NCBI RefSeq assembly: GCF_000304315.1
Contig: NC_018485.1
Location: forward strand, 3,628,501 to 3,692,500
Source: Methylocystis sp. SC2
GTDB taxonomy: Bacteria; Pseudomonadota; Alphaproteobacteria; Rhizobiales; Beijerinckiaceae
Reading direction: 5' to 3'
Length of the DNA: 64,000 nucleotides
Shown here: positions 1-8,317 of the stretch, piece by piece
Position numbering within the stretch: the first letter of the stretch is position 1
Layout of the letters: each line of letters begins with the position of its first letter
The notes under the pieces: model-generated
The model's input: the letters and a program-made list of their open reading frames with translations, nothing else
Databases searched by the model: none
What the model was told of the DNA's origin: nothing
Position numbers and translations under genes: made by a program

Positions 1-225
1 GCCGTATTTATTTTCGATATGGAATCGGATGAAGGTCGAATCGGCGATGATTTCGCCGGCGTCGTCGATGTAGGGTTGCTTGCCTTTCGGCGCTTTCGAA
101 AAGCCGCTGCGGTCTTCGACATAGTCGAGGCCAGCGATCTTTAAGAGCACCATCGCTTTCGTCACGAAAGGCGATGCGTCCGGCAGTCCGGCGGCGGGGC
201 GGAAGCAATACAGCGTGATCGTCAT
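1..225 (-). CDS. GST-family protein, N-terminal part (truncated by window edge)
   Basis: The first 75 codons of a protein that runs off the left edge. It starts at ATG 225-223 behind a clear AAGGAGGA ribosome site 5 bases upstream. The visible part looks like a thioredoxin-fold GST N-terminal domain of the metaxin/Tom37-like type: a beta strand, then a Ser-Pro-Phe-Val-Thr-Lys helix start, a PKGKQPYI segment with the cis-Pro, and an Ile-Ala-Asp-Ser glutathione-site-like turn near residue 62. It begins 10 bases after purN on the same strand, so it probably shares the purine operon. Substrate unknown. The family call is by inspection only. Confidence 0.7.
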   Translation of the reverse strand, partial: MTITLYCFRPAAGLPDASPFVTKAMVLLKIAGLDYVEDRSGFSKAPKGKQPYIDDAGEIIADSTFIRFHIENKYG

Positions 226-235
226 GAAATCCTCC

Positions 236-895
236 TTAGCGCGCCGCAGCGGCGTCAGGAACGATAAGCGCCGATTCATGCGCCGCAGGCGCGCCGAGCA
301 CGCGATTGCCTTCGATCCGCACGGCGCCGGACGCGACCAGCCGCAGCGCCATCGGATAGATGACATGCTCCTGGGCGAGGACGCGTGCGGCGAGCGTCTG
401 CGGCGTGTCGTCGTCGAGCACGGGCACGGCGGCCTGCGCGACGATCGGACCTTCGTCCATTTCCGGCACGACGAAATGCACGGTGGCGCCGTGAATCTTT
501 ACGCCGTCGGCCAGCGCGCGCGCATGCGTGTCGAGTCCGCGATAGGAGGGCAACAGGGCAGGGTGAATGTTGAGCATGCGCCCGCGCCAGAGGCCGACGA
601 ACCAGGGCGTGAACATGCGCAGAAAGCCTGCGAGGCAAATGAATTCGATGCGATAGGTTTCCAGCACCAATTGCAGCGAACGCTCGAATTCCTCGCGTCC
701 GGCATAAATCTTGTGGTCGACCGCGGCCGTCGCGACGCCGGCGGCCTTCGCCTTGGCGAGGCCCGGCGCATCGGGGCGATTGGAAAGCACAAGGGCGATT
801 TCAGCCGGAAAGCTGGGGTCCCTGGCGGCGGCGATCAGCGCGTCCATGTTTGAGCCGCGCCCCGAGATGAGAATCGCGGTGCGTAGCCGCGTCAC
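236..895 (-). CDS. purN: phosphoribosylglycinamide formyltransferase
   Basis: PurN transfers a formyl group from 10-formyltetrahydrofolate to glycinamide ribonucleotide, the third step of purine synthesis, in the cytosol. The 219-residue product has the usual family length. Visible marks are the N-terminal ISGRGSNM phosphate-binding loop (residues 10-17), the catalytic Asn109 and His111 in [12 protein letters not shown], and the catalytic Asp147 in PEMDEGP. I chose a GTG start at 895-893, because it overlaps the purM stop by four bases (GTGA), an arrangement of translational coupling. An ATG-initiated longer reading would run into purM. Neighbours are purM upstream and a GST-like gene downstream. 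Confidence 0.93.
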   Translation of the reverse strand: MTRLRTAILISGRGSNMDALIAAARDPSFPAEIALVLSNRPDAPGLAKAKAAGVATAAVDHKIYAGREEFERSLQLVLETYRIEFICLAGFLRMFTPWFVGLWRGRMLNIHPALLPSYRGLDTHARALADGVKIHGATVHFVVPEMDEGPIVAQAAVPVLDDDTPQTLAARVLAQEHVIYPMALRLVASGAVRIEGNRVLGAPAAHESALIVPDAAAAR

Positions 896-1953
896 AACGT
901 CAGCGTCCCATGCGTCACGACCCGCTCGCCGTCGGTCTCGACGACTTTGCCGATGCGCACGGGCTTCTCGGCGACGGCGCGCAACGCCGACTCCACCTCG
1001 CCGGCGGCGGGCTCGGAGGCCACCACCACCATGCCGATTCCGCAGTTGAAGGTGCGCAGCATCTCGCTCGCCGCGATGCCGCCTGTCTCGGCGAGCCAAC
1101 GGAAAACCGGCGGCGGCGCGAACGTCGACAGGTCGAGCGCGACGCCGAGCCCGCTGGGCAGCACGCGTGGGAGGTTGTCGGGAAAGCCGCCGCCGGTGAT
1201 ATGGGCGAGGGCGACGATGTGCGGCGTCGCCTTCAAGGCCGCGAGCAGGGGCTTCACGTAGATGCGGGTCGGCGTCAACAGCGCCTTGGCCAGATTGAGG
1301 TCGCGCGCGAAAGGCGCGGTGGCGCTCCACGCGAGTCCAGCGTGCTTCACAACGCTGCGCACGAGCGAATAGCCATTGGAATGGACGCCGGAGGAGGGGA
1401 GTCCGAAAAGGACGTCCCCGGCGTGGACGTCGCGGGGGAGAAGGCGATTGCGCTCTGCGGCGCCGACCGCGAATCCGGCGAGGTCATAGTCGCCGCGCGC
1501 ATAGAGGCCCGGCATTTCGGCGGTCTCGCCGCCAAGCAGGGCGCATCCCGCCTCTACGCAACCGGCGGCGACGCCCTTCACCACCGACGCCGCGACGGCG
1601 GGGTCGAGTTTGCCCGCCGCGTAATAATCAAGGAAGAAAAGCGGCTCGGCGCCCTGAACGACGAGGTCGTTGACGCACATGGCGACGAGATCGATTCCGA
1701 TCGTTTCGTGCAGACCGGATTCGATCGCGATCTTCACCTTGGTGCCGACGCCGTCGTTTGCCGCGACGAGGACAGGATCGGAAAATCCGGCCGCCTTGAG
1801 ATCGAACACGCCGCCGAAGCCGCCGATCTCGCCGTCGGCGCCGGAGCGCCGCGTCGAGCGCACGGCGGGACGGATCATGTCGACGAACCGATTGCCCGCG
1901 TCGATGTCGACGCCGGCGCCGGCGTAGGTAAGGCCCGAAGTTCTCTGTTGCAT
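892..1953 (-). CDS. purM: phosphoribosylformylglycinamidine cyclo-ligase (AIR synthetase)
   Basis: PurM closes the imidazole ring using ATP to give aminoimidazole ribonucleotide in de novo purine synthesis. The 353-residue protein contains the DGVGTK metal/ATP motif at residues 67-72, GGETAEMPG at 141-149 and a C-terminal [13 protein letters not shown] segment, all typical of the AIR synthetase fold. The ATG at 1953 is preceded by AAGGA at a good distance; the open frame extends further upstream, but that extension has no family resemblance. It is co-transcribed with purN through a four-base overlap. The gene diverges from the membrane-protein gene at 2102. Confidence 0.95.
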   Translation of the reverse strand: MQQRTSGLTYAGAGVDIDAGNRFVDMIRPAVRSTRRSGADGEIGGFGGVFDLKAAGFSDPVLVAANDGVGTKVKIAIESGLHETIGIDLVAMCVNDLVVQGAEPLFFLDYYAAGKLDPAVAASVVKGVAAGCVEAGCALLGGETAEMPGLYARGDYDLAGFAVGAAERNRLLPRDVHAGDVLFGLPSSGVHSNGYSLVRSVVKHAGLAWSATAPFARDLNLAKALLTPTRIYVKPLLAALKATPHIVALAHITGGGFPDNLPRVLPSGLGVALDLSTFAPPPVFRWLAETGGIAASEMLRTFNCGIGMVVVASEPAAGEVESALRAVAEKPVRIGKVVETDGERVVTHGTLTL

Positions 1954-2101
1954 TTCATCCTTCGCGTCATGGGCGCCGGCGTTAGATGGGCGCAAGCGGC
2001 GGCGGCTGTCAAATTGGCTCGGAACGGCTACGCTCTTGTGCGTTTGCACAAAGTTTTTTCCGTAGCGCGGCATATGACTGTCGCCGCAAAGGAGCAGCGC
2101 C

Positions 2102-3187
2102 ATGAAGATTCGGTTCACCATTGACGATCTCGCGGCCGCCCGCGACGCCGGCGCGATTGACGCGTCGTCCTTCGAGCGGCTGTCGCATTTTCTCGCGTCG
2201 CGGCGCGCGGCCGCAGCGGAGGCGACCTCCCAGGCGCCGCGCTATGACGTCGTCAACCTGCTTTGGTACGCCGGCGCGCTGATCGTGCTCGGCGCCATGG
2301 GCATGTTCTCGACGACGGCCTTTGGCCTTTGGGGCGATAAGGCGCTGCTGGTCACCGCGATCGTCTACGCGGTCCTGTTCGCCTTCGCCGGCGCTTATCT
2401 TTGGCGTAAGCGCGACCTGCATACGCCGGGCGGGCTGCTCATCGCCTGCGCGGTCGGCATGGCGCCGCTCGCGATCTTCGCGCTGCAGTCGATGTATGAC
2501 GTCAGTCCGGCGGGGGAGGCGCGGCACTACCGGGACTTCTACATTTGGATTCAATCGAGCTGGCTCCCCATGGAGCTTGGAACGATCGGCGCGGCGTCTG
2601 TCGCGCTGCTCGCCTTTCCCTTTCCGTTCCTCGTCATGATCATCGCCTTCGCGCTCTGGTTCATGTCGATGGATCTGACGCCCTGGCTGATGGGAATCGC
2701 AGAATTTTCATGGGATCAGCGGGCGACGGTGAGCATGTATTTTGGCCTCGTCGTTCTCGCCGTCGCCTGGCTCGTCGATCTTAAGCGGTGGCGGAACGGC
2801 GATTTCGCCTTCTGGCTGCATCTCTTCGGGCTGCTGGCCTTTTGGGGCGGATTGACCGCGCAGCACAGCGGCGACGAATTGGGCAAGGCGCTCTACTGCG
2901 GCGTCAACGTGGGACTGATTTTTCTGTCGATCTTCCTGATGCGCCGCGTCTATGCTGTATTCGGCGCCGTTGGCGTTACGACCTATCTGAGCTATCTCGC
3001 TGGCAGCGTTTTCAAGGATTCGATCCTTTTCCCCTTCGCGCTGTCGGGCATCGGCGTTCTGCTCATCGTCTTCGGCCTCCTGTTTCACCGCTATGGCGCC
3101 GCCATCGGCGAAACGATCGGCGAATTGTTGCCGGCGCATTTGCGCGGATTGCGCCCGGCGCACGCCCGCGAGCAGGACCCCGCATGA
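2102..3187 (+). CDS. multi-pass membrane protein, DUF2157-like
   Basis: A 361-residue protein with a soluble N-terminus of about 55 residues (helical, beginning with an Ile-Asp-Asp-Leu-Ala-Ala segment) followed by roughly nine hydrophobic segments and a short polar tail. This layout, an N-terminal domain followed by a polytopic membrane part, resembles DUF2157 proteins; no catalytic motif is visible. The ATG at 2102 has AAGGAG 8 bases before it. It diverges from purM and stands alone. Function is unknown. Confidence 0.7.
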   Translation: MKIRFTIDDLAAARDAGAIDASSFERLSHFLASRRAAAAEATSQAPRYDVVNLLWYAGALIVLGAMGMFSTTAFGLWGDKALLVTAIVYAVLFAFAGAYLWRKRDLHTPGGLLIACAVGMAPLAIFALQSMYDVSPAGEARHYRDFYIWIQSSWLPMELGTIGAASVALLAFPFPFLVMIIAFALWFMSMDLTPWLMGIAEFSWDQRATVSMYFGLVVLAVAWLVDLKRWRNGDFAFWLHLFGLLAFWGGLTAQHSGDELGKALYCGVNVGLIFLSIFLMRRVYAVFGAVGVTTYLSYLAGSVFKDSILFPFALSGIGVLLIVFGLLFHRYGAAIGETIGELLPAHLRGLRPAHAREQDPA

Positions 3188-3357
3188 GCGCTTGCCGAGT
3201 TGGCGGCGTTTGAGCGGGAGCTTCCGGCTTGATTGCGCTTTAGGCGGCGGCGGATTATATAGGCGAAATCCCAACATGGACGGTCGTTCTGTGGGTCGCT
3301 GGCGCCGGGCGGCGCGGCGCCGGACGTCGCCCCCATGCCTGATCAAGGAGTTTGCAG

Positions 3358-4074
3358 ATGGGCAACGCCCCGCTGATGCCGAAGGCCACGGCCGTTTGGC
3401 TCGTCGAAAATACATCATTGACGTTCGATCAGATCGCCGATTTCTGCAAACTGCATCCGCTCGAGGTGAAGGGCATCGCCGACGGCGAGGTCGCGGCTGG
3501 AATTCGCGGCCATGATCCGATCACCTCCGGGCAGCTCACGCGCGAGGAGATCGAAAAGGCCGAGAAAAACCCGGCCCATCGCCTCCATCTCTCCGTCTCC
3601 AAGGTCGTCGTGCCGGAGGTCAAGAAGGCGCGCGGTCCGCGCTATACGCCCCTCTCGCGCCGCCAGGACCGGCCGAACGCGATTCTATGGCTCGTGCGCA
3701 ATCATCCGGAGCTGAAGGACGCCCAGGTCATGCGTCTCGTCGGCACCACAAAGACGACGCTGAAGGCGATCCGCGAGCGCACCCACTGGAATTCCGCGGC
3801 GCTGACGCCGATGGATCCGGTGACGCTCGGGCTTTGCTCGCAGATCGATCTCGACTTCGAGGTCAATCGCGCGGCGAAGGACAAGCCGGCGACCGTGGAG
3901 GATCAGGGCCAGACGCTGGTCCCTGCCAGCGTCACCACCAGTCCGCGGCCCGAGCCGTCCACGACCGAGGACGTCTTCGGCAAGGCCAAGCCAGCGGCGC
4001 CGCCGGACGATGAAGATAATTTCGACGCCGATCGCGTGTTCGGACGACTCAAGGACGTCGATTTCGGCGAGTGA
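3358..4074 (+). CDS. trcR: cell-cycle transcriptional regulator TrcR-like (DUF1013)
   Basis: A 238-residue protein of the alphaproteobacterial DUF1013 family, for which the name TrcR (cell-cycle transcriptional regulator) is used. The first half holds two helix-turn-helix-like segments: TAVWLVENTSLTFDQIADFC near residues 9-28, then NAILWLVRNHPELKDAQVMR followed by VGTTKTTLKAIRERTHW near residues 104-142. The C-terminal 60 residues are low-complexity and acidic. The ATG at 3358 is preceded by AAGGAG; an in-frame TTG six bases earlier is too close to that site. It is expected to act on DNA in the cytosol. The family call is strong, the role is from family knowledge. Confidence 0.85.
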   Translation: MGNAPLMPKATAVWLVENTSLTFDQIADFCKLHPLEVKGIADGEVAAGIRGHDPITSGQLTREEIEKAEKNPAHRLHLSVSKVVVPEVKKARGPRYTPLSRRQDRPNAILWLVRNHPELKDAQVMRLVGTTKTTLKAIRERTHWNSAALTPMDPVTLGLCSQIDLDFEVNRAAKDKPATVEDQGQTLVPASVTTSPRPEPSTTEDVFGKAKPAAPPDDEDNFDADRVFGRLKDVDFGE

Positions 4075-4087
4075 CGACGCTAGTCTT

Positions 4088-4134
4088 CGCGCGAGCGCCA
4101 ATTGATCAACCGGTAGCTCGCGCGTATCTTTCAC
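4088..4134 (+). terminator. 9-bp inverted repeat after trcR, possible terminator
   Basis: Arms 4088-4096 and 4126-4134 are perfectly complementary (CGCGCGAGC and its complement) with 29 bases between them. Only a short TATCTTTC tract follows, and the loop is long, so it is a weak terminator candidate for trcR. Confidence 0.3.
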
Positions 4135-4229
4135 ACAGAGCTTAGCCGCGCGGACGCTACGCATATCGCGCTGGCGAAGTCGTTTTCGCCGTGATCCTAT
4201 TCTCGCTGGCGAACCTTTGGACTCTCCGG

Positions 4230-5888
4230 ATGACCGACTCGCCTTATGATCGCGACCTCGAACGAAATCCCGCCAATTTCCAGTCGCTGACTCCGATCAC
4301 CTTTCTGGAGCGCGCCGCAGCCGTCTTTCCTGACCGCATCGCGATCGCGCACGGCCAGCTGCGGCGCAATTATCGCGATTTTTACGCCCGCAGCCTGCGG
4401 CTCGCGAGCGCGCTGGAGAAGGCGGGGCTTGGTCGCGGCGACACCGTCTCCGTCATGCTCGCGAACACGCCGGCGATGCTTGAATGCCACTACGCCGTTC
4501 CGATGATGGGCGCGGTGCTCAACACGCTGAACACGCGGCTTGACGCGTCGATCCTCGCCTTCACGCTCGATCATGCCGAGGCGAAGGCGCTGATCGTCGA
4601 TCGGGAGTTCTCAGACGTCATTCGCGAGGCGCTGGCGCTCGCGAAGGCGCGGCCCTTGATCATCGACTACAGCGATCCGGAATATGACGGGCCCGGCGAG
4701 CCGCTGGGCGCCGTCGACTATGAGGAGTTCCTGCGGTCTGGCGACGCCGATTATCAATGGTCGCCGCCGGGAGACGAATGGGATGCGATCTCGCTCAATT
4801 ACACCTCCGGAACGACGGGCGATCCGAAAGGCGTCGTCTATCATCATCGCGGCGCCTATCTGACCGCGCTTGGCAACGTCCTCACCGGCGACATGGGCCG
4901 CCACCCGATCTATCTGTGGACGCTGCCGATGTTCCATTGCAACGGCTGGTGCTTCCCCTGGTCGATTTCGGTCAACGCCGGAACTCATGTCTGTCTGCGA
5001 CAGGTGCGCGCCGGCCACATTTACGAGTTGATGGCGGAGCACGGCGTCACGCATCTGTGCGGCGCGCCGATCGTCATGTCGACGCTTCTCAACGCGAGGG
5101 AATCGGAAAAGAAGCCGCTGAAGCGGGCCGCCCGCTTCTTTACCGCCGCCGCGCCGCCGCCGCAGGCGGTGCTCGCCGGCATGAAGGCGGCCGGATTCGA
5201 AGTTACGCATCTTTATGGACTGACCGAGACCTATGGCCCTGCCGCCGTCAATGAATGGCACGACGACTGGGATTCGCTCGACGGCGGCGCACAGGCGCAA
5301 ATGAAGGCCCGCCAAGGCGTGCGCTATCTCGTCCTCGAAAATCTCGACGTGATCAACCCGGACACCATGCAGCCAGTGCCGCGCGACGGCGCGACGATGG
5401 GCGAGGTCATGTTCCGCGGCAACGTCGTGATGAAGGGCTATCTGAAGAACAAGGGCGCCTCGGAGAAAGCCTTCCACGGCGGCTGGTTTCATTCAGGCGA
5501 TCTGGGCGTGCGCCATCCCGACGGATACATTCAGCTGAGGGATCGCTCGAAGGACATCATCATTTCGGGCGGCGAAAATATTTCCTCGATCGAGGTCGAA
5601 GACGCGCTGTTTCGCCATCCCAAGGTGCGCGCCGTCGCGGTGGTCGCCGCCCCTGACGACAAATGGGGCGAAACGCCTTGCGCCTTCGTCGAGCTGAAGG
5701 ATGGCGAACAGGCGAGCGCGGAGGAGCTGATCGACTGGACGCGTCAGCATCTGGCCCATTTCAAATGCCCGCGCCACGTCGTCTTTTGCGAGTTGCCGAA
5801 GACCTCGACGGGGAAGATTCGCAAATATGTTCTGCGTGAACGCGCTCGAGAAATCTGGCCGGCGAGCGCGACGACGGCGTCCCTATAA
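4230..5888 (+). CDS. acyl-CoA synthetase (AMP-forming)
   Basis: A 552-residue member of the ANL adenylating family that activates a carboxylic acid as acyl-AMP and then acyl-CoA. The P-loop-like YTSGTTGDPKGV lies near residue 191, LTETYGPA near 330, GWFHSGDLG near 418, and the catalytic-lysine motif PKTSTGKIRK near 525. The relation is to medium/long-chain ligases (FadD3/AlkK-like), so the acid is not determined. I chose ATG 4230 because homology-like sequence begins there; an upstream GTG at 4191 would add 13 residues, and neither start has a strong ribosome site. It stands alone on the plus strand, convergent with a tiny minus-strand gene. Confidence 0.9.
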   Translation: MTDSPYDRDLERNPANFQSLTPITFLERAAAVFPDRIAIAHGQLRRNYRDFYARSLRLASALEKAGLGRGDTVSVMLANTPAMLECHYAVPMMGAVLNTLNTRLDASILAFTLDHAEAKALIVDREFSDVIREALALAKARPLIIDYSDPEYDGPGEPLGAVDYEEFLRSGDADYQWSPPGDEWDAISLNYTSGTTGDPKGVVYHHRGAYLTALGNVLTGDMGRHPIYLWTLPMFHCNGWCFPWSISVNAGTHVCLRQVRAGHIYELMAEHGVTHLCGAPIVMSTLLNARESEKKPLKRAARFFTAAAPPPQAVLAGMKAAGFEVTHLYGLTETYGPAAVNEWHDDWDSLDGGAQAQMKARQGVRYLVLENLDVINPDTMQPVPRDGATMGEVMFRGNVVMKGYLKNKGASEKAFHGGWFHSGDLGVRHPDGYIQLRDRSKDIIISGGENISSIEVEDALFRHPKVRAVAVVAAPDDKWGETPCAFVELKDGEQASAEELIDWTRQHLAHFKCPRHVVFCELPKTSTGKIRKYVLRERAREIWPASATTASL

Positions 5889-5917
5889 AAGATGCCGAAG
5901 GAACGGCCCAAAAAGAG

Positions 5918-5946
5918 AAGCCAGCAGTCTTTACGACTGCCGGCTT
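5918..5946 (-). terminator. rho-independent terminator of the 55-residue protein gene
   Basis: Arms 5918-5929 and 5935-5946 pair over 11 of 12 positions with a 5-base loop. Read on the minus strand the hairpin is followed by CTCTTTTTGG, a U-run, which fits termination of the gene ending at 6000. Confidence 0.7.
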
Positions 5947-5999
5947 CGCGTCGGGGGCGGAAGGCCGAAACTTTCCGCGCCCCGCTATGTCGCTTAGGT

Positions 6000-6167
6000 C
6001 TAGAAGAAGAGTCCGAGGCAGCCGCCAGCCAGAGCGCCGACGACAGCCGCCGCGATCGTGTTCGGAAGGCCGCCAAGCGCGACAGACGCGAGACCGCCGA
6101 GGATCACGGCGCCGATGCCAGCGAAGATGTAGGTGTTCGTCGTGATTTCGAGTTCTTTCTGAGCCAT
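6000..6167 (-). CDS. 55-residue two-helix membrane protein
   Basis: An open frame of 55 residues with ATG at 6167-6165, GAGGAG 9 bases upstream and a proper terminator behind it, so it is very likely expressed. After a ten-residue polar start (Met-Ala-Gln-Lys-Glu-Leu-Glu) there are two Gly/Ala-rich hydrophobic stretches (about residues 14-32 and 37-55) separated by a Gly-Leu-Pro-Asn turn: a hairpin of two membrane helices ending in Phe-Phe. No family recognised. It could be a small inner-membrane regulator or subunit; this is inference only. Confidence 0.65.
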   Translation of the reverse strand: MAQKELEITTNTYIFAGIGAVILGGLASVALGGLPNTIAAAVVGALAGGCLGLFF

Positions 6168-6477
6168 CGTTCTTCACTCCTCTTATTTTCGTTCCCTGAG
6201 TCGCGCCTTGTCCGCCGGCGCATTCTCATCCCATGGGCGCGTCATTTCGACGCAGGCGGGAGGTTAGCATAAGTTGGCGCTGAGTCAATTGCGCATGCGA
6301 CAGGATGTCGCGCATGTAAGTAAATGATAAACAATATTGTTCTGCGTGTAATGCGATTTTTTGCCGTTCAGGAGCGAAAAAGAAAATTCGATTTCGACCC
6401 GCTTCCGCGTCGGTTTCCGTCGCGGAGCGCCCGCTTCAATTCGTTTTCGTCGAACACGGACGTTATACCCCCTGCCG
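6168..6477. other. intergenic region with AT-rich palindrome
   Basis: 310 bases between the divergent 55-residue protein gene and the ABC exporter. It probably holds both promoters. The middle is markedly AT-richer than its surroundings and contains the perfect 12-base palindrome AACAATATTGTT at 6330-6341, a possible regulator site. No convincing gene: the open frame that extends the ABC protein upstream to 6361 has arginine-rich shadow composition. Confidence 0.5.
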
Positions 6478-8304
6478 ATGACAAAAAAGAACGCTGACGT
6501 CGATTCCGTCGATCCCGTGGCGCGCAAACCAGATCGCGGTTTGAAAGCCACTCTCTCTCCGCTTCGGCCCTTGCTGCCCTATGCGCTGCGCTACAGGCGA
6601 ACGATCGTTCTCGCCTTTGTCGCGCTGCTCGCGGCCGCGGGCGCGACTCTCACCCTGCCGCTCGCCGTGCGCGGCATGATCGACCACGGCTTTTCGGCCG
6701 ACAGCGCCGGCGCGGTGAACGCCTATTTCGGCGCGATGATCGCGGTCGCCGCGACGCTCGCGATCGCGTCCGGCACACGCTACTATTTCGTCATGACGCT
6801 CGGCGAACATGTGGTCGCCGACCTGCGCGCCGATCTCTTCCAACATCTCACAGCTCTCGACGCCGCCTTCTACGACACGGCGAAAACGGGCGAGCTTCTC
6901 TCGCGGCTGACCGCCGATACGACGCAGCTGAAGTCCGCCTTTGGCTCATCGGCGTCGGTGGCGCTGCGCAATCTCTTCATGTTCTTCGGCGCAATCATCA
7001 TGATGGTGGCGACGAGCCCCAAGCTTGCCGGCATGACGCTCGCGGCCATCCCGATCGTCGTTCTGCCGCTCATCGCGTCGGGTCGGGCGGTGCGTCAGCG
7101 CTCCCGCTCCGCTCAGGACACGCTGGCGCAGGCTTCCGCCTACGCCGGGGAAAATCTCTCTGCCGTGCGCGCCATGCAGGCCAACGGCGCGCAGGCGTCG
7201 ACGACGGCGCGATTCACGCGCGCGGTGGTGGCCGCCTATGACGCGGCGCAGGCCGCGACGCTGCTTCGCGCCTTCGTGACCGCCGGAGCGATTCTCGTCG
7301 TCTTCACGAGCGTTGTCGGCGTGCTCTGGTTGGGAGCGCAGGACGTGCTCGCCGGACACATGACGTCGGGCGTTCTGTCCCAGTTCGTCCTCTATGCGGT
7401 GCTTGGCGCAAGCTCGCTCGGCGAGCTCACTCAGACCTGGAGCGAACTCTCGGCCGCCGCCGGCGCCGCCGGCCGCATCGCAGAAATTCTCGCCATTCAA
7501 CCGCGCATCTTGGCTCCGGCGCGGCCGACCCAGCCGCCCGCGCGCTGGCAGGGGCGCATCGCCTTCGACCACGTGCGCTTCGCCTATGCGACGGCGCCGG
7601 AGAATCCGGCGCTGCAGGATTTCTCGCTCGTCGTCGCGCCCGGCGAGCGCGTCGCGCTGGTCGGGCCGTCCGGCGCGGGCAAATCGACGACCTTTGCGCT
7701 GCTCCTTCGCTTCTACGACGTCGACTCCGGCTCCATAACTCTGGACCGCGTCGACCTGCGCGATCTTGATCCTGTGGCGCTGCGCAGGGCGATCGCGCTC
7801 GCGCCGCAGGATCCGGTGATCTTCGGCCTCTCCGTCGCTGAAAACATCGCCTACGGCCGCGACGACGCGTCGAGCGGGGAGATCGTCGCCGCGGCGAAGC
7901 GCGCCCAGGCGCATGACTTCATCATGGCGCTGCCGATGGGCTACGACACGCTGCTCGGCGAGCGCGGCGTCACGCTTTCTGGCGGGCAGCGCCAGCGCCT
8001 CGCCATCGCGCGCGCAATCCTCGCCGACGCGCCGGTGCTGCTCCTGGACGAAGCCACCTCGGCGCTCGACGCGGAGAACGAGGCTCTGGTGCAGGCGGCG
8101 CTGCATGACGTCATGCAGGGCCGCACGAGCCTCGTCATCGCCCATCGTCTCGCGACAGTGTTGGAAGCCGATCGAATCATCGTGATGGACGAAGGCCGCA
8201 TCGTCGAGCAGGGCACGCATTCGAGCCTGACCGCCGCCGGCGGCCTTTATGCGCGGCTTGCGAAACTGCAGTTCGACACGGACCGCGCCGGCGCCGCCGC
8301 CTGA
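6478..8304 (+). CDS. ABC exporter, fused permease-ATPase (MsbA/lipid-exporter type)
   Basis: A 608-residue half-transporter. The N-terminal half has about six membrane helices (residues 35-330) with an ABC type-1 membrane domain; the C-terminal half is the ATPase, with Walker A GPSGAGKST near residue 396, signature LSGGQRQRLAIARAIL near 500, Walker B VLLLDEATSALD near 521 and the His-switch in IAHRLATV. It should work as a homodimer exporting a lipid or other hydrophobic substrate across the inner membrane. ATG 6478 is chosen because the upstream 39 in-frame residues look like non-coding translation. Convergent with the cyclase gene, 13 bases apart. Confidence 0.9.
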   Translation: MTKKNADVDSVDPVARKPDRGLKATLSPLRPLLPYALRYRRTIVLAFVALLAAAGATLTLPLAVRGMIDHGFSADSAGAVNAYFGAMIAVAATLAIASGTRYYFVMTLGEHVVADLRADLFQHLTALDAAFYDTAKTGELLSRLTADTTQLKSAFGSSASVALRNLFMFFGAIIMMVATSPKLAGMTLAAIPIVVLPLIASGRAVRQRSRSAQDTLAQASAYAGENLSAVRAMQANGAQASTTARFTRAVVAAYDAAQAATLLRAFVTAGAILVVFTSVVGVLWLGAQDVLAGHMTSGVLSQFVLYAVLGASSLGELTQTWSELSAAAGAAGRIAEILAIQPRILAPARPTQPPARWQGRIAFDHVRFAYATAPENPALQDFSLVVAPGERVALVGPSGAGKSTTFALLLRFYDVDSGSITLDRVDLRDLDPVALRRAIALAPQDPVIFGLSVAENIAYGRDDASSGEIVAAAKRAQAHDFIMALPMGYDTLLGERGVTLSGGQRQRLAIARAILADAPVLLLDEATSALDAENEALVQAALHDVMQGRTSLVIAHRLATVLEADRIIVMDEGRIVEQGTHSSLTAAGGLYARLAKLQFDTDRAGAAA

Positions 8305-8317
8305 GCGCGGATGTGGC

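Noticed and set aside
910..2124. A 404-codon open frame on the plus strand antisense to purM
   Set aside because: High GC content gives long antisense frames; its translation is Arg/Asp/Gly-rich without any motif, while purM on the other strand has all family motifs.
6361..6477. An N-terminal extension of the ABC exporter
   Set aside because: The 39 extra residues are Arg/Phe-rich and lie over an AT-rich promoter stretch; the MTKKNADV start leads normally into the first membrane helix.
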